Shown: positions 48,263-60,443, counted from the stretch's first letter. The stretch is 64,000 bases of DNA from Eurosta solidaginis (GCF_040869045.1 NC_090322.1:182899477-182963476); one strand, 5' to 3'. The notes: generated by a model not told the origin, from the letters alone. Made by a program: numbers and translations.

Positions 48263-49066
48263 AAGTAAGAGTTATATCTGAATTTTTATCTTTTAAGTCC
48301 AAAAAAATTTTGTTCCTGAAAAGTGTAATAATTATTTAGTTTTATTCACATACTCATCTTTAATTAATGTCGAATCAAAACAAAGATTATCGTGCTTGTC
48401 CCAGTTTTGCAATAATTTCAAAATGATTTCAATTCCACTTTATTTTTTGGCATTCATAAAAGTTTTCATATTTGTCCAAAGCTGCACGAATTTAAATCGA
48501 TGAGTTTGTTCGATTGGAGAAAACCGGAAACAGCTTTTCAATTTGGGTACGATTTTATATTTCGCAATTCGAGACACCCATCATTAACCGTAGTTTGATA
48601 TCGAACCAGAACGTGTATCAAGTGGTCGTGTTTGATTTCCATAACACAAAATGTCGACGCGTTGTTTCAATAAAAACTGCTTGGTACGTAATTAGCATCA
48701 AATTGCCTGTTAGTAAGTTGAACATTTTTGTTTTGGCATTTGTTTTTGAAATTATTTATTTTTAATAAAAAGTTAAAAAAAAAATAGACACTGTTCACAA
48801 TAGAAAATATTTTGAAAGCTTCAAAATCATATATGTACACTAACATCAAGATACGGAAACCAAAACGGTGTAGTTGAGTGTTCGATATCGAATTGAAGTA
48901 ACGAACCGACGGAGCTTCGGCTATTGTATTAGGGAAAGCCACCCCAGAAACAGATATTCAAATCGATTTCAATATATTTTTGATTCGATTCGAGACAACC
49001 AGAAATAAGTTTTGAATTTGATGGATTCGAGGAAACCAGGAATATATTTTCAAATATAATTTGATA
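48261..49066. other. Noncoding region
   Basis: Nothing recognised. Repeated TCGAATTCGA/GAAACCAGAAA phrases (48520-49040, and again at 50340-50460) suggest a degenerate minisatellite. Confidence 0.45.
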
Positions 49067-49479
49067 CAGCTGCGAACACGGAAATAGCATTGGCAATTCT
49101 TATCAAACTTCGTAAAAACGGCAAATTAAATTTTTAGCTCAGAGTTAACCTGACATGAGGGTTAAATTCATAAATTTTTAACAAATTTTTTAAATAAACT
49201 CTGAGCTAAAAAAATAACCTGCCGTTCTGCAATTGGGTTAAAATTCTTATTTTTGTATTTTCGATAATTTGAAAAAAAAACTTCTATGAATTTTGATACT
49301 GAAACTTTGCAAACAAAGCATTTTTCGAAAAAATTCGAAAATTCCAAAAATTTTAAGAAAAGTTTGAAATTTACGTACAACAATTCATGGAAGTTTTTTC
49401 TTAAACTACCGAAAAAAAGAAGCATTTAATTAATAAAAGTTGACAAAAATTGACACTGCTATTTTCGTGTTCGCTTCTG
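49067..49479. mobile_element. Tc1/mariner-like MITE, copy 1 (413 bp)
   Basis: Inverted ends CAGCTGCGAACACGGAAATA (left) and CAGAAGCGAACACGAAAATA (complement of right) with TA on both sides (49065-49066, 49480-49481). Inside, a second inverted repeat TTTAGCTCAGAGTT / TAAACTCTGAGCTAAA (about 49133-49208) can fold. No transposase. Confidence 0.78.
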
Positions 49480-49519
49480 TATGTTTTTGAATTGGATCGA
49501 TTCTTAAACCTCAGAAACA

Positions 49520-50330
49520 GGGGCCAAATCGTAACATCCGTGATCGTATAACTTGTCACGTAAAAACACGATTTTCGGATTACGACATACGTGAACGGAC
49601 TACTTCGATCGTAATTTTGGATCGCAACATATGTGACAAGCGAGTGAAGGTACAGGTTACGTTCCACTTTCATTCGAACACAAACTGGCGATCGTATAGA
49701 CAAAATTTTCATTGAAAATGTCAGAAAATTGTTAAAACAGATGAATACATAAAATGTAATAACAAATCTGAAACTCTTATTATTAAGAAAGGTTGAATTC
49801 AAACTAGCTTAATCCAAGCCAAAAGGAAATATTGGCGGAATTCATGACGAGACACCCGCTTTGGTATTGGCTTTCTTCAAATTTTATTTCTCCATAAAGT
49901 AACGAAAAACTTCTTAAGTTAAGCGAAATTTCTTCATGAATCTGCAATAATTTTTTGTTACAAAGAAATAATACATAAATGATATGTTTGGGCTTTGTTC
50001 GATAAGTCCAAAGGGTTACTGCACTCTCTAACCGCCTTTGGGCTATCTTTTCATCGCCTTCGCTATTCCTGGAGCTCAACCAAAACAATAAAATTTGATC
50101 CATCGCAGTTATTTATTTTTTATATTTTGGCAACCAATTTGACAGTTCAAAATCTATTGTGAGCTAAAAATACAATCCAACCTAATGTGGATTGTAGAAT
50201 TTATTGTGAATTGGAAATAAATTGCTATCGTACGTTATAATCCCATTTTGTTTATACGTGTGACGTATCACGTAATTTTCTTTCGTATGGTTGCGGATCC
50301 GTGATCGTATGTTACGATTCGAGGCCAGAT
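49520..50330. repeat. Inverted-repeat element candidate, about 800 bp
   Basis: The left end GGCCAAATCGTAACATCCGT and the complement of the right end GGCCTCGAATCGTAACATAC share AATCGTAACAT. Many short ACGTGA/GATCGTA repeats in both orientations cluster at both ends. No target duplication was recognised and no ORF is supported. Confidence 0.5.
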
Positions 50331-51170
50331 TTTCAAATAATCGCTTCAAGAAAACCATAGACAGATAATCAAATCAAATTAGATATATTTTAAAATTTGA
50401 TAGATTTCAGAAAATCATAAACAGATATCGATTTCGATTGATTCGAGAAACCAGAAACGGTAAAAAGAGAAAAAATCTCGAAATTTTTAAAAATATTTCG
50501 GTAGGCAGTTTTTTGAATCGAAAAATTCGGATCTGATTTTTAACATTATTTCGTTTGGAAGGCAATTCGAATAAGAAATGCGGAAGGTAACTAATAGATA
50601 ACATTTGAGATATTTCTTCAAAATTGTAGAAATTCGAAAACCTTAAAACTTTATAGTACAAATTTTTTAAAATATTCTAGTCTGAAGGCCAAAAAATTTA
50701 ATTTTAGTTTATAGCAATTTGGCAATTCACAAGAATATCGTATTCATGTAAGATTTGAGTTGTTTCCATTGTTTCCAATATAAAATTTGATTAAAGCACA
50801 TACGGCTAATAGGACACCTTGGGAATTGCCTAAATTTTGCGTTTTATTTATCAGTATTGGTTCAAATTCAAAAACCGCAACATGCTTGATGGATTGTATT
50901 TTGAAAATTTTTTCAAAATTAAATTTTCTTCTTATTTCGGAATGTCAAACAGAATTTTCCTAAATGACCGTATGTTAAGTTTAAATACGTCCACCTATTT
51001 TCCATAGAAAGGTGCAGATTTTTAGATATTTTCCCATCACATCGGTCAGAACAAGGTGATAATGCAGCGTAAACGAAAAAACTCAGATAGGTGGCCCACA
51101 AGTGGAGATATTTAGGAAATTTATGAGAAATTGGGAATCTTTTGTCGATTTTTATGTTAAGTATTTCGTA
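50331..51170. other. Noncoding AT-rich region
   Basis: Nothing recognised on either strand. Confidence 0.5.
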
Positions 51171-51537
51171 TGGCGGCCACCGTGGTGTGATGGTAGCGTG
51201 CTCCGCCTACCACACCGGATGCCCTGGGTTCAAACCCCGGGCAAAGCAACATCAAAATTTTTAGAAATAAGGTCTTTCAATTAGAAGAAAATTTTTCTAA
51301 GCGGGGTCGCCCCTCGGCAGTGTTTGGCAAGCGCTCCGGGTGTATTTCTGCCATGAGAAGCTCTCAGTGAGAACTCATCTGCCTTGCAGATGCCGTTCGG
51401 GGTCGACATAAAATCATGTAGGTCCCATCCGGCCAATTTGTAGGGAAAATCAAGAGGAGCACGACGCAAATTGGAAGAGAAGCTCGGCCTTAGATCTCTT
51501 TGGAGATTATCGAGCCTTACATTTATTTTTATTTTTT
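51171..51537 (+). mobile_element. tRNA-derived SINE, copy 3 (best preserved)
   Basis: TGGCGGCCACCGTGGTGTGA then TGGTAGCGTGCTCCGCC (A-box region). The B box is intact in CCTGGGTTCAAACCCCGGG, which folds as a T-arm. The body runs GCAAAGCAACATCAAAATTT to CTCATCTGCCTTGCAGATGC and the tail AATTGGAAGAGAAGCTCGGC to CCTTACATTTATTTTTAT. About 365 bp. RNA polymerase III promoter boxes are inferred from the tRNA resemblance. Confidence 0.92.
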
Positions 51538-53019
51538 TCGGATATTCAGAAAACTGGTGAAACCCCAAAGGAATCTTACAATCGAATTTTAAGTAAATAT
51601 TAGAAGTTTAAAATAAGTATGGCTTATTGCCATCGAGTTTGAAGTTACTTATCGGCGAGCTAGATACCTTAAACTTAGACCATAGCTGAGGTACCGGAGA
51701 AATGCAGCACGATGAAAAATAAAAAACGCCGCTTGGGTGCCCAAGGTTCCAGATAAATTCAAATTCCAGGAAATTCGTTCGATCGTTAGTTAAGTTCATC
51801 CTATAATATCATATTGCAAAGAATACTTTATTGCTTAATTGCTGTGATATAACTGTTTAACGACAGATTTTCGGCTGCGTTGCTAAATTTTTAAAAGGGT
51901 AGGCTTTGGCTGCTGTTTGGCAAACACTCCGAGCATAAACCATGTAGGAATCAGTCAATTTGTTAAAGCTCACGGTTTCTCGAGTATCGTCTTCTCGCGA
52001 GGTTCTGGGATCTCGAAATCCTCGAAAGGCTCGTGAGCTTCCCAACATTCAATTTAGTCGACACTATCTGTTATGTCTGAGAAGAAATCGTAAACTCTAT
52101 GACCAATGCAGCGCCTAAATTTTAGGCCGAGAAGTGTGTGAGCATTGAGAGGCTCGAGAATCTGACGGGAATTTTTCGAGTCTCGAATTTCCTTCATAAT
52201 ATTAATTCTCAATGCCGTCGTGTGGCATCGGCGAATTTCAATCGGATTGATTAAATGCTCAGTTAAACGAGATTAAGTGGTGTTGTGCATCAAGGCTTTA
52301 AGTCTCAGTCTTCAGCATTCGTCTCATCAGCAGTCAAACAAATGCGCCAAAGGAGCTGTTAAACTGACTTTTATTATTATAGCTTCGGCAGGCGGTTCGA
52401 TGATATGCATGTCATCCTCGCATATTCACATACATACCGTTTCACGCTTTACACATATCATGCGTATACAGGAAAATAATAGTTTTACAATAAGTTTCGA
52501 ACTTCTGTGGTCTTTTGTTGCTCACCCCATTGCATCACTTCCCCTTTGCCTTGTCAACAATATTGAATAGATCTTATCGAATTGTAATAGAAATTTTGGC
52601 AATTTATTCTTGCCGATGAAACTAGAAAACTTTAAATGGCAACGCGATAGCAGAATAATAAAGATTATTTTTTATGATGAGTATTTGCTATGTATGACTT
52701 TTGTCTTACTTGATGAAACTTCTGCAATAGACAAGAGAAACACAAGTTTTGTGGTATTGAATTCATACGAAATTAGAAACGCTACATTTGCGGTTGGGGG
52801 TTGGGGCAATCGATAAGGATGACATTTTCTAGAACGAAGCATGAGGATATCATTTTGTTTTGTCTAACAAATACTAATAACTTTAAAGTTTCATTAATCA
52901 TAGAAATTGTTAAGATTTAAATCTTTCTCTGGCAGTGCGAAATCGAGCGTGTAAAAGAAATAATATCAAATAGTTTCGGGGGTGGTGGGTGATTAGGTTT
53001 TGTCTCTGTGTAAGTAATA
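51538..53019. other. Noncoding region, apparently single-copy within the window
   Basis: No supported gene. 51840-52260 is less AT-rich and has repeated CTCGAGA/TCTCGAG-type words. Open frames at 52277-52570 and 52610-52816 have no recognisable protein features. Confidence 0.4.
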
Positions 53020-53663
53020 CAGCTGTGAACACGAAATTAGCAGTGGTACTTTTTATTAAATTTCGTCAATTAAATTCTTAGTTTACTTATTTTCGATAAG
53101 TTAAGAAATGATTTTTGCTAAATTTTGTAACTGGGACTACCAAACCAATCTCGAAATTGTTTTCAAAAAAATGTTAAAATTCAAATAAATCTACGAAAAT
53201 TACTTACTTTTTTTAGAGTTTTCTGAATTTTTTTGAGCAAGCAGATTTGTAGCTCAATCAATTCCAGTCCAACAAAGTACAAGTTGTAGGTCCGTCAAAA
53301 TTCGTATTCGTTTTTGGGCAGTATTTTTCCGAGGGAAGTTTTATATTTTCTTCAATACGAAAGACGCATATTTTCATATTTTATATGAAAGAAAATCTGA
53401 AACACACTTCAGAAAAAACTTGTGAAAAATAAATGCGAGTTTTGACTGAGCTTTAATTTGTACTTTGTTTGACTATAACTAATTTAGCTCCAAATTGCAT
53501 ACACAAAAAAATTCAGAAAACTATAAATGAAATGTTCAGAATTTTCACGAATTTTTCGAAAAAAAAAAATTCATTCATTTCTCTGGAACTATCTGTAATC
53601 AACGAAAATTTAATTTACCAAATTTGAAAAAAATTGCCACTGCTATTTTCGTGTTCGCTGCTG
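53020..53663. mobile_element. Tc1/mariner-like MITE, copy 2 (644 bp)
   Basis: Same family as 49067-49479: ends CAGCTGTGAACACGAAATTA and, on the complement, CAGCAGCGAACACGAAAATA, continuing GCAGTGGCA. TA on both sides (53018-53019, 53664-53665). It is longer than copy 1 but also has no transposase. Confidence 0.78.
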
Positions 53664-53699
53664 TAAGTGTTTCTTCTTGTGTGTGATACCCTTCAATCA

Positions 53700-54173
53700 A
53701 ACCAAACACCCAGCAAAAAATATTAACTTTAAATATGGCTTATTTCATATGTCCAAAAGTCTTACGACATCAGGCCTTAGTTCCATAAGAAATATTAAAT
53801 ATATTGCCTATTTCTTATTACACTACTTATTTTTCTGTACTTATGTCGTCGGGCATACGATTATTTGAATGATAACGTTATGTATAAGGCTTGTTGTCCG
53901 CATAAAATAAGGATTACATACGGAATTATTATAAACCATAAGGTAGAATATTACAACCATATGACTTATGGACAAATTAAAATAAGGCTTACATAAGATC
54001 TTTTTTTAAGATACTATTTGCAGTATTAGGACCTTTTATATAAGACTTATAACCCAATAAAAATGAGGCTCACATAAGGCGTTATAATAAGACAAGACAT
54101 TGAATACAATAACCTGATTGTAAGGTTTATGAATCAGGTAGAATACCGATTAGTTTGCTATATTTCAACCCAA
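53700..54173. repeat. Degenerate minisatellite, unit about 75 bp
   Basis: The phrase AAAATAAGG(C/A)TTACATA(A/C)GG recurs at about 53908, 53983 and 54060, and again at 57108, after the Helitron. So the Helitron inserted into the array. Between landmarks lie CCATAAGGTAGAATATTAC-like stretches. Confidence 0.6.
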
Positions 54174-54869
54174 TCTATAAATTTTATAAAATAAAGTCGC
54201 TAACTCGCACATAACTTCACAGAGAATGCTCCGATTTTAAAACGGTTTTTTGCATTTGAAAGCTTAGCTACGTGAGATGGTACAGTTAATATAATTTGAA
54301 GATATATATCATAGGGCGTGGCAAATTACCAAACTGTAGTAAAAAATCATAAAATTTTTGTGTACACAGCAATAACTCATAAACGGATGGATGGATTTAA
54401 AAAATTTTACTTTTCAGTAAAACTTTGAAATATTTACCTTCCATCTGCATCAAAAAAAAAAAATACCTGAGTCATTTCTTATATCAGCCAAATTGTTTAA
54501 ACAAAATTAAAATTTTTACCAAAAAATGTGGTTGTGTGGTTGTTCGCTGTGAACTGTGCGCGCTAATTGCTTTTGAGTGAGGCATGATGCGACACACACA
54601 TACGTACATATATAGCATTCGCTGCGTTATTTAACTTAGGGCGTAGGTTTATAGGTATGTATGGATATACATAGTATAAAAAAAAGGCGCTTTTTCTGTC
54701 CCTATGTCCCTTTGAATGATTAAACCTTTAAAAATACGCAACGCGCTTTTTTTAAAAGATAAAGAGTGATTGAAGAGGAAGGAAGGGATGAACATATTTG
54801 GCTGAAAATTGGTAGAGGGGTAGCTTAGAACCAGGAGACAGACATAGGATAATTTTTATCCCGTTCTGG

Positions 54870-55480
54870 CTAGGGTCTTGAGATCAAAACGTGGACCTGT
54901 GTAATCCTGGGATATGTTTGTACAATATGGGTATCGAATGGAAGTTGTTTATGAGTACTTTGATACGGGGTACTTTTCGTACGCGCGGGTAACTAGGGTC
55001 TTGAGATATAAGCGAAAACGTGGACGCGGGTACCCCTAGAATTTGTTTATAGAAGAATATGGATAACAAATGAAAGCTGTTGATGAGTGCTTTAGTACAC
55101 GGTAATCTTCATACCTATTGGTGACGTAGAAAGGGGTACCCGTAGAAAGTGTTTATACAATATGGATAAGAAATTAAAGCTGTTGCTGAGTGCTTTAGTA
55201 CAGGGCAGTTTTCATACCTATTTGTGAAGGGTCTCGAGATATAGGCCAAAACGTGGATCGCGGTAACACTAGGATGTGTTTTTACGTTATGGTTATAAAA
55301 TTAAAGCTGTTGATGAGTGCTTTAGTACAGAGTAATTTTTATACCGCTGGGTGACTACGGTGTCAAGATATAGGCCAAAACCTGGACCCGGATACCCCTA
55401 GAATGTGTGTGTAATAGGGATATCAAATGGAAGCTGTTGCTGAGAGCTTTAAAGTAATTTTCATTGTGATATTCGATTTA
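54870..55480 (+). repeat. Helitron central tandem repeat, period about 128 bp, about 5 units
   Basis: Units share TGTTTGTACAATATGGGTAT, AAGCTGTTGATGAGTGCTTT, then AGTACAGGGTAATTTTCATACC, GGGTCTTGAGATATAGGC and AAACGTGGAC. The landmark CTGTTGATGAGTGCTTTAGT recurs near 54945, 55078, 55180, 55307 and 55435; one unit is about 25 bp shorter. It is homologous to the complement of the 129-bp unit at 46815-48120. Confidence 0.85.
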
Positions 55481-55527
55481 GTCGCATCAACCTGGCAAAA
55501 CTGATAAATATGCATGCGAAGCCAAAT

Positions 55528-56770
55528 TTCATTTCATTTCATTTCATTTATTTATTACGGTAAAAAGCCTATTTCATAAATTAAATTAGATTACAATTTA
55601 CTATATTATTGCTAAGGTTTTACAATATTCGTAAAGCTTTGCTTTAAAAGCTACGATTTCATTACAACTTTTTATATCTATAGGCAGTTCATTGAAACTT
55701 TTTAAACCTTTATAAAAAATATTTTGCTGATCTATTTCACTTCTGAATAAAGGCAGTTTAAAATTATGTTTATTCCTTGTATTAATGTTATGTGTCTGCT
55801 TAACTAATACTACGTTTTTACTTAGATATTCAGGTACATTTTCACTTTTAATATTAAATATAAACTTCATAGCGTGAAAAAAAATCTTTTGCTTGACACT
55901 TAACCAGTTCAAACTTCTCAGCATATCAGCCGTACGAGTATCTCTAGGTTTTCTGTTTTGCATCTTTTGAAGTTTATCTATTTCTTTGTCTGACACAATG
56001 AATAGAATAGATGGGCAGTATACAAAGTGCGGTTCTATAATGGACCTATATATAATTATTTTGTACTTTTTTTGAATATATTTGGATGTTCTCTGCATAA
56101 CCCCAATTTTTTCGCAACTTTCTCAACTGTGTAGTTTATATGTTCTTCAAGCTTGAGTTTGTTATCAATTATAATTCCCAAATATTTTATACTGTCAACT
56201 TTTTGTATGCTTTCATCAGTTATTTTTAAACCAATTATATCCTCATTAACATTCCTATTTCCGCACAACCATTTATACAGGTTATTCAGTTCATGTTGTA
56301 TTTTAGAATGTGCAGAATTAATATTATTCTCACTAATCATTATTAATGCATCATCAGCGAATATTTTAATTTCACAACCTTCAATAGCGTTAACTATATC
56401 ATTAATATAAATTAAGAACAGTATCGGTGCCAAAACTGAGCCTTGTGGTAACCCTATGGGTACTTCCAATTCATCAGACATCACGGTATTTATAACCGTT
56501 TTCTGTCTCCTCTGCTTCAAATAGCTGCGAAACCAGTCAAGTTCTATACCAGTTATACCTATACGTTGCATTTTTTTAATTAAGATCTCCCTATCAACTG
56601 TTTCAAATGCTCGTTTGAGGTCAAGGAAGACTGAAACAACCACTTTTCTATTATTTAACTCTTCTTTCCAGTCATGTATCACAAAATTAAGAGCTGTCTC
56701 ACATGAATGTTTCTTTCTAAAGCCTGACTCTTGGTGGGCTAGTATATTATTATCTTCAAGGAATTTCATT
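55528..56770 (-). pseudogene. CR1/L2-group LINE, 5'-truncated reverse transcriptase
   Basis: Minus strand from 56769: HQESGFRKKHSCETALNF, VFLDLKRAFETVDREIL (RT motif A), GLPQGSVLAPILFLIYINDI (motif B) and KIFADDALIMIS (catalytic FADD), then KYLGIIIDNKLKLEEHI. A one-base slip near 56090 shifts the frame, and the protein continues SKYIQKKYKIIIYRSIIEPH to the stop at 55601. The 3' end is an (AAATG)n tail (55528-55550). Short-tandem-repeat tails and the RT thumb style fit the CR1/L2 group; the exact clade is uncertain. Apart from that single slip the RT reads cleanly, so the insertion is young. Confidence 0.85.
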
Positions 56771-57088
56771 AATTAAAGACATGAATAAATAATACCCACA
56801 TAACTATTTACATACGTTCTATTCGAATTGCCTGGCAATAACGGATGAAGATGAATGGGAAACACTTGAGAGAAGAGAAAAGATGGAAGGAGAGGGAGGC
56901 TGAGAAAGAGATAGAGTGAGACGAAGATAGAGATAGATGAAGCGAAAAGACGGAGGGGGGAGTGAATAAAAGGATTAGGAAAAAGTGAGGGGGGGGGGGG
57001 GGGGGAGCAGAGTTAGACGGAAAAAGCTTATTAAAATTTATGTAGATAGACCAATTTAGGGCAGAACAACGTCTGACGAGTCTGCTAG

Positions 57089-58119
57089 TTATATATAAGT
57101 TTTATTGCACATATAAAATAAGGCTTGCATTCGGCGTTCTAATTTTTCAAATAAATAAAATCCAGTTTGTGACCGAGTTATCCATATATTCGGCCCATTT
57201 CTAAATAACTTTCGGCGTGAGTTTTTCCTTAACTCCATGCATTTTTGTTAACCCTATACAAAAGGAAAAACTTCCCGAGAAAAATTATTTGGGATTAGGC
57301 TGATTAAATTCAAATCCCGAATGCAGCGGCGCTTTCAGTATGAATGCTAGCTCAAAGCTCAGCATCCGAAAATCCAACGGATGAAGAAGTAATATTCAGA
57401 AAAATGTCCTAGTAACCATCGCCTTGTGAAGATTTTGTAAATTGTATAAAGCAAGATGAGCCTGTCCCGCTAGTCAAATACATATAATCTCAAATACCAA
57501 TCATAAATGGAAATCGGTCATTTTTTTAATCTAAATAAGTTTAATTAGAAAAAAAAAATTTCGCATATAGAAAATTTAAAACTTTTTTCACTACATTTTC
57601 ATTTCGACACATTCACAGGACGACTAAACAAGGAAAACAGATTTAGGGCAGTAATATACCGGAGTCCTACTTGTTCAAAACTAACCAAAAACTGTTAGCT
57701 CAATCATGATATTTAAAATGCCGCAAAGTATAGTAGATAATCGGCTCACATATGTAGGAGAAGTCATCTCAGTTTTTTCATTCGATTAATTTTGTACTCT
57801 TTTGGACTAGTGTGATTTCAGTTAAAAAATTCTTATTTTTTATTGATTTAATGTTTCACTGCTGGGTAAAGTGAATTACATCTGGTGTATGTTTATGTAT
57901 TGCAAAAATATGAAACGTCATTAATCAGAGCATTTTATTTCTATTCCTTTGTATTTATTTATTTGCAGAAATTTTGTACACAGTGGATGCAGCTTGTATT
58001 CAAAATAATAAATTTGTTTGGAAATCAATCTGCTGAATTAAAACATACAATTAAAAAAATTAAATACTCCGGTGTAAAATCGATCTGGACAACTTATGGG
58101 AGCTAAGATAGATGCAGGT
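57089..58119. other. Noncoding region
   Basis: Continues the minisatellite to about 57150. 57330-57500 is a repeat listed separately. The rest is AT-rich without a recognisable gene. Confidence 0.5.
57330..57500 (+). repeat. Dispersed repeat related to 22725-22900
   Basis: Shares GATGAAGAAGTaaTATTCAG, then AATGTCCTAGTAACCATCGCC and TGTATAAAGCAA.ATGAGC with the Bx-intron copy. Possibly a tRNA-derived SINE with a decayed head (GCTCAAAGCTCAGCATCC). Confidence 0.55.
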
Positions 58120-58400
58120 CTCTATGCAACGTAGAAAGTTCACTCTTTTGCACTCCTTTTGGCCCTCGCATATGCTCTCTGAGAGCAATATCCGCTCTCT
58201 GCGAACATTCTTCAGACTAGTTGTTGTACTAACGGCCTCCTAACTATCAATGTGAGTTTTTATATTGTTAAAGGTCAAGCTGCTGTAGTTTATGCAGTTC
58301 GCCTGCAGTATCTCTGCTGCTTTGGTCGCGGCTACAATCTCCGCCCTGAAGATACTACATACAATATCCGACAGATTTTAGGATCTGAGTAAAACCTGAA
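58120..58400 (-). pseudogene. LINE RNase H fragment (decayed)
   Basis: The minus strand in broken frames gives FRAEIVAATKAAEILQ and, after about 17 residues, KTHIDS, corresponding to the E and D catalytic positions of LINE RNase H (compare SVFQAEILAVYKA and FHIDSQAA at 11795-12232). Stops and substitutions interrupt it. Confidence 0.55.
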
Positions 58401-59920
58401 CACGTCTATCGTATCTTCTGCCATTTCCCCAAATCCTCCCTTTTACTGTGACTCCAGGGTCCTTATCGAAGTGCAGCCATGGAAAATAATACTTTGCTAC
58501 TAAACTTGTTAACGATGGAGTCTACCTTTCGACACCGATACATAATAAAACAAAAGGCACCGCAAGAAGACGAGTTGCTCGCCATGCTGTTGCAGAAAAT
58601 TCACAAGCACCACCTGTTTTTCGATCCACCAGCATCTTTCGATACCATAAAAAATAACTGCATATTTTCTTGTAAAACTTAGGTGGCCAGCATCAATAGT
58701 TCCGTCAGGTTTTAAAAGAAATTCTCTGAGGCGATCAATTCCAACTGCGTATTCGGATAAAGTGGCACCGGTTAGTGCGACTTTCCTTAACTTGTTTGTT
58801 GGAACAGAAAAATTGCTCCATTTAGGCGGACAATAGGGAACTTAGCCGCCTCAACCGTCTAAAGAAGTGCTCCCCCACAAACTTATCTGTACATTATGAT
58901 TCCTGCAGGAATTCGTCTCGGCTATGAAACCTTCTATGATCCGCCGAGTTTTTGGATTATCCCCTGACGAAGTAATAAAGATTGTACATTACAGGTCCTC
59001 GGATCTAAAAAACATTTTGCAAAGTGCTAAACTTCCATTCACTTCTCCTCTTGAATTCTGGGAACAGCTTTTAGAAAAAGCGCAAAAGGGAAAGAATTTA
59101 AGAACGATTCTTCCTGTATCAAAATCCTACATTTATTATAACAGTTTCATTGACATTGTCCCACTGTGCCTCGGCTAATAGCCAAATCCCATTTAAAGCC
59201 TGTCAAGTGGCGCTTGCCTTCATGAACGAACAGCACGATTGATTGGCCGAGAAAAATGATGTCTGCTGACATTGGTGACATTTTAAATCGGCTCAATTGC
59301 TTGCAAACAATGAATATTGGTGGAACAACAACTACATCAACAAAGATCAAAATTGTGCGAATAAACCGAGAGCAACAACAAGAACAAGTTGACAGTTGCA
59401 ACAATAGTGAATAAGCGGCTATGACACGTGATTAATGATTGTCAAAACAAAAGTCAACAACAACAATTATGTTGTCAATGAAAAATACTAAAAAATGTTG
59501 GGGTAAAAGCGACGCCGGCTGCAGCTAAAACAACAGCAAACACCTGATAACCAGTAATCGGCGCTACGGCAATTTCGATGTTGGTTGGTTGTCATTCAAC
59601 GAACGGAAACCCAACATTGAGCGGCTGATTGACTGACAACAATTGACAGCCAAAGCGGGAGCTTGCCCTCCACATCGCGTAGTGTTCTCATACTCACGCT
59701 AGTGCTTTTTAAACGCATTTTAACATTTGTCCTACGACAACTTGCTTGACAATTTTATTTTGCCAATCATTCGGTACTTGACGCTTTAAAGCCAATAGTG
59801 AAAGCTGAAAGGCCAACAATTATTGTGAACAGCATAATTTTGTTGTTGACAAACAGCTTGCGACCACTTTGAAAACATCATTTCCGTTTCCTTTAGTCAC
59901 AGCAAAGAGTCATAGTAAAC
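58401..59920. other. Unassigned region with short open frames
   Basis: Open frames at 58479-58682 (+) and 58924-59178 (+), and a minus-strand reading PPKWSNFSVPTNKLRKVALT followed by GATLSEYAVGIDRLREFL near 58810-58700, look protein-like, but I cannot assign a family. They may be decayed transposon pieces. 59400-59700 is moderately GC-rich, rich in CAACAA, and apparently unique. Confidence 0.35.
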
Positions 59921-60443
59921 GAGTAAGTAAGGCTAAGTTCGCGTGTAACCGAACATTACATACTCAGCCGCCAAATTAAAGCTTGCAAAACTTTTAAATT
60001 ACCTTCTTTTAAAAGTGGGTGCCACGCCCACTGTCCAAACTTTTACTAATTTTCTATTCTGCGTCCTAAGGTCAACCCACCTACCACGTTTTATCGCTTT
60101 ATCCGTCTTTGGTAATGAATTATGGCACTTTTTCGGTTTTTCGAAATTTTCGATATCGAAAAGTGGGCGTGGTTATAGTCCGATTTCGTTAATTTTAAAT
60201 AGCGATCTGAGATGAGTGCCCAGAAACTTACATACAAAATTTCATTAAGATAACTCAAACTTTACTCAAGTTATCGTGTTTACGGACAGACGGACTGACG
60301 GACATGGCTAAATGAATTTCTTTTTTCGCCCAGATCATTTTGATATATAGAAGTCTATATCTATCTCGATTAGTTTATGGCGTTACGGGGTACCGTATTG
60401 CGAACAAAATTATATAATCTGTGAACTCTGCTCAGCTGAGTAT
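59921..60443 (-). mobile_element. DINE-1-type element, short copy without tandem repeats
   Basis: Complement of the ends of 45529-48210. Stem-loop GTTCGCgtgtaaCCGAAC at 59938-59955, subterminal repeat CTCAGCTGAGTAT at 60431-60443, blocks TTTTCGATATCGAAAAGTGG and AGCGATCTGAGATGAGTGCC, and a decayed GTCY tract (GACAGACGGACTGACGGAC). No central array, no ORF. Confidence 0.8.

Larger units (their letters stand above)
54174..57088 (+). mobile_element. Complete non-autonomous Helitron, interrupted by a LINE
   Basis: Begins TCTATAAATTTTATAAAATA right after an A and ends with the hairpin region GCAGAacaacgtctgacgagTCTGC closing in CTAG, directly followed by T. This fits the Helitron rules: 5' TC, 3' hairpin, CTRR end, insertion between A and T without duplication. 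It has no Rep/helicase sequence of its own. It carries a central tandem repeat (54870-55480) and a 1.24-kb LINE insertion (55528-56770). Without the LINE it is about 1.67 kb. A G17 tract lies at 56989-57005. Confidence 0.85.

Noticed and set aside
51171..51250. Possible tRNA gene
   Set aside because: A and B boxes are present, but no anticodon arm or acceptor stem pairs properly, and the sequence continues as a dispersed 350-bp repeat, so it is a SINE head.
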